Shown here: positions 32,162 to 32,275 of the stretch, one piece after another
Layout: each line of letters opens with the position of its first letter
Numbering within the stretch: the first letter of the stretch is position 1
From: Salinarchaeum sp.
Lineage (GTDB): Archaea; Halobacteriota; Halobacteria; Halobacteriales; QS-1-68-20
Direction of reading: 5' to 3'
Length of the DNA stretch: 32,275 bases
Assembly (NCBI GenBank): GCA_007122875.1
Contig: SKSS01000022.1
Span: 1 to 32,275, forward strand
Notes under the pieces: model-generated
The model's database searches: none
Told to the model about the DNA's origin: nothing
Seen by the model: only the letters and a program-made list of their open reading frames with translations
Made by a program: the position numbers and the translations under genes

Positions 32162-32182
32162 GGCAAGACGCTCCGTCTTGCC
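32162..32182. other. Perfect inverted repeat next to tRNA-Leu
   Basis: GGCAAGACG-CTC-CGTCTTGCC forms a nine-base-pair stem with a three-base loop, 12 bases beyond the 3' end of tRNA-Leu. It could be a tRNA-end structure, a processing or termination hairpin, or a piece of an attachment region. No T-run follows. Confidence 0.8.
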
Positions 32183-32194
32183 GCACTTTGACAG

Positions 32195-32275
32195 TGCGAG
32201 GGAAGGGAGTTGAACCCTTGAACCTCTACAGGAGCGGATCTTGAGTCCGCCGCCGTTGGCCGGGCTTGGCTACCC
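32195..32275 (-). tRNA. tRNA-Leu (CAA), first bases cut by the window edge
   Basis: Read on the minus strand the sequence folds as a long-variable-arm tRNA: anticodon stem GGCGGA with loop CTCAAGA, so the anticodon is CAA. The variable arm is TCCTGTAGAGGTTC, the T-arm AAGGG-TTCAACT-CCCTT, and the acceptor strand is CCCTCGC with discriminator A. The first four bases (expected GCGA) lie beyond the right edge. CCA is not encoded. There is no intron. An integrase remnant lies just downstream of its 3' end. Confidence 0.93.

Overview
The window comes from a halophilic archaeon (class Halobacteria). The DNA is GC-rich, the proteins are strongly acidic, and many genes have a TATA-like box about 25-32 bases before the start codon, as expected for leaderless haloarchaeal transcripts. 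Haloarchaea-restricted families (HalOD1, Bat-type HTH_10 regulator, TbsP-like regulator, UPF0058, CopG-like small protein) support this. All calls were made by reading the sequence; no database search was run.

Layout. 1-3721 (minus): purA, a Trm112-like zinc protein, a membrane-anchored conserved protein, a two-helix membrane peptide and the start of cysS (cut by the left edge). 3961-4266 (plus): a winged-helix regulator, followed by about 500 bases of non-coding DNA that looks like a non-autonomous IS200/IS605-type element. 4779-8008 (minus): a large protein with a disordered linker and coiled coil, a UPF0058 protein and a CopG-like protein. 8205-12088 (plus): a sulfite-oxidase-like molybdopterin protein, then menF and menD (menaquinone pathway), joined by four 29-base tandem repeats. 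12270-14491 (minus): glyA-folD, serine/folate one-carbon metabolism. 14595-17720 (plus): a caspase-like CHAT protein and a TbsP-like regulator. 17902-19880 (plus): a fused E1-like/YcaO protein and a small zinc ribbon. 19877-27035 (minus): a DUF63 membrane protein, an Lrp regulator, an inositol-monophosphatase-like enzyme, a tightly overlapping HalOD1 / zinc protein / HalOD1 trio, a large Bat-like PAS/GAF regulator and a conserved small protein. 27193-31123 (plus): an O-methyltransferase, tandem repeats, and a universal-stress-protein / amino-acid permease / universal-stress-protein cluster. 31124-32275: an AT-richer end with a hypothetical gene, a truncated tyrosine integrase and a tRNA-Leu(CAA) cut by the right edge.

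Most of the window is core chromosome. The parts that stand out are: (1) the menF-menD junction, where 29-base repeats form a chain of four 10-codon mini-ORFs, each stop overlapping the next start as ATGA, so that the chain carries translational coupling from menF to menD; (2) the CHAT caspase-like protein with an apparent His-Cys dyad and no obvious partner; (3) the YcaO fusion without a visible substrate peptide; (4) the HalOD1-zinc-HalOD1 trio next to a Bat-like regulator; (5) repeat arrays upstream of the stress-protein/permease cluster; and (6) the integrase scar at tRNA-Leu.
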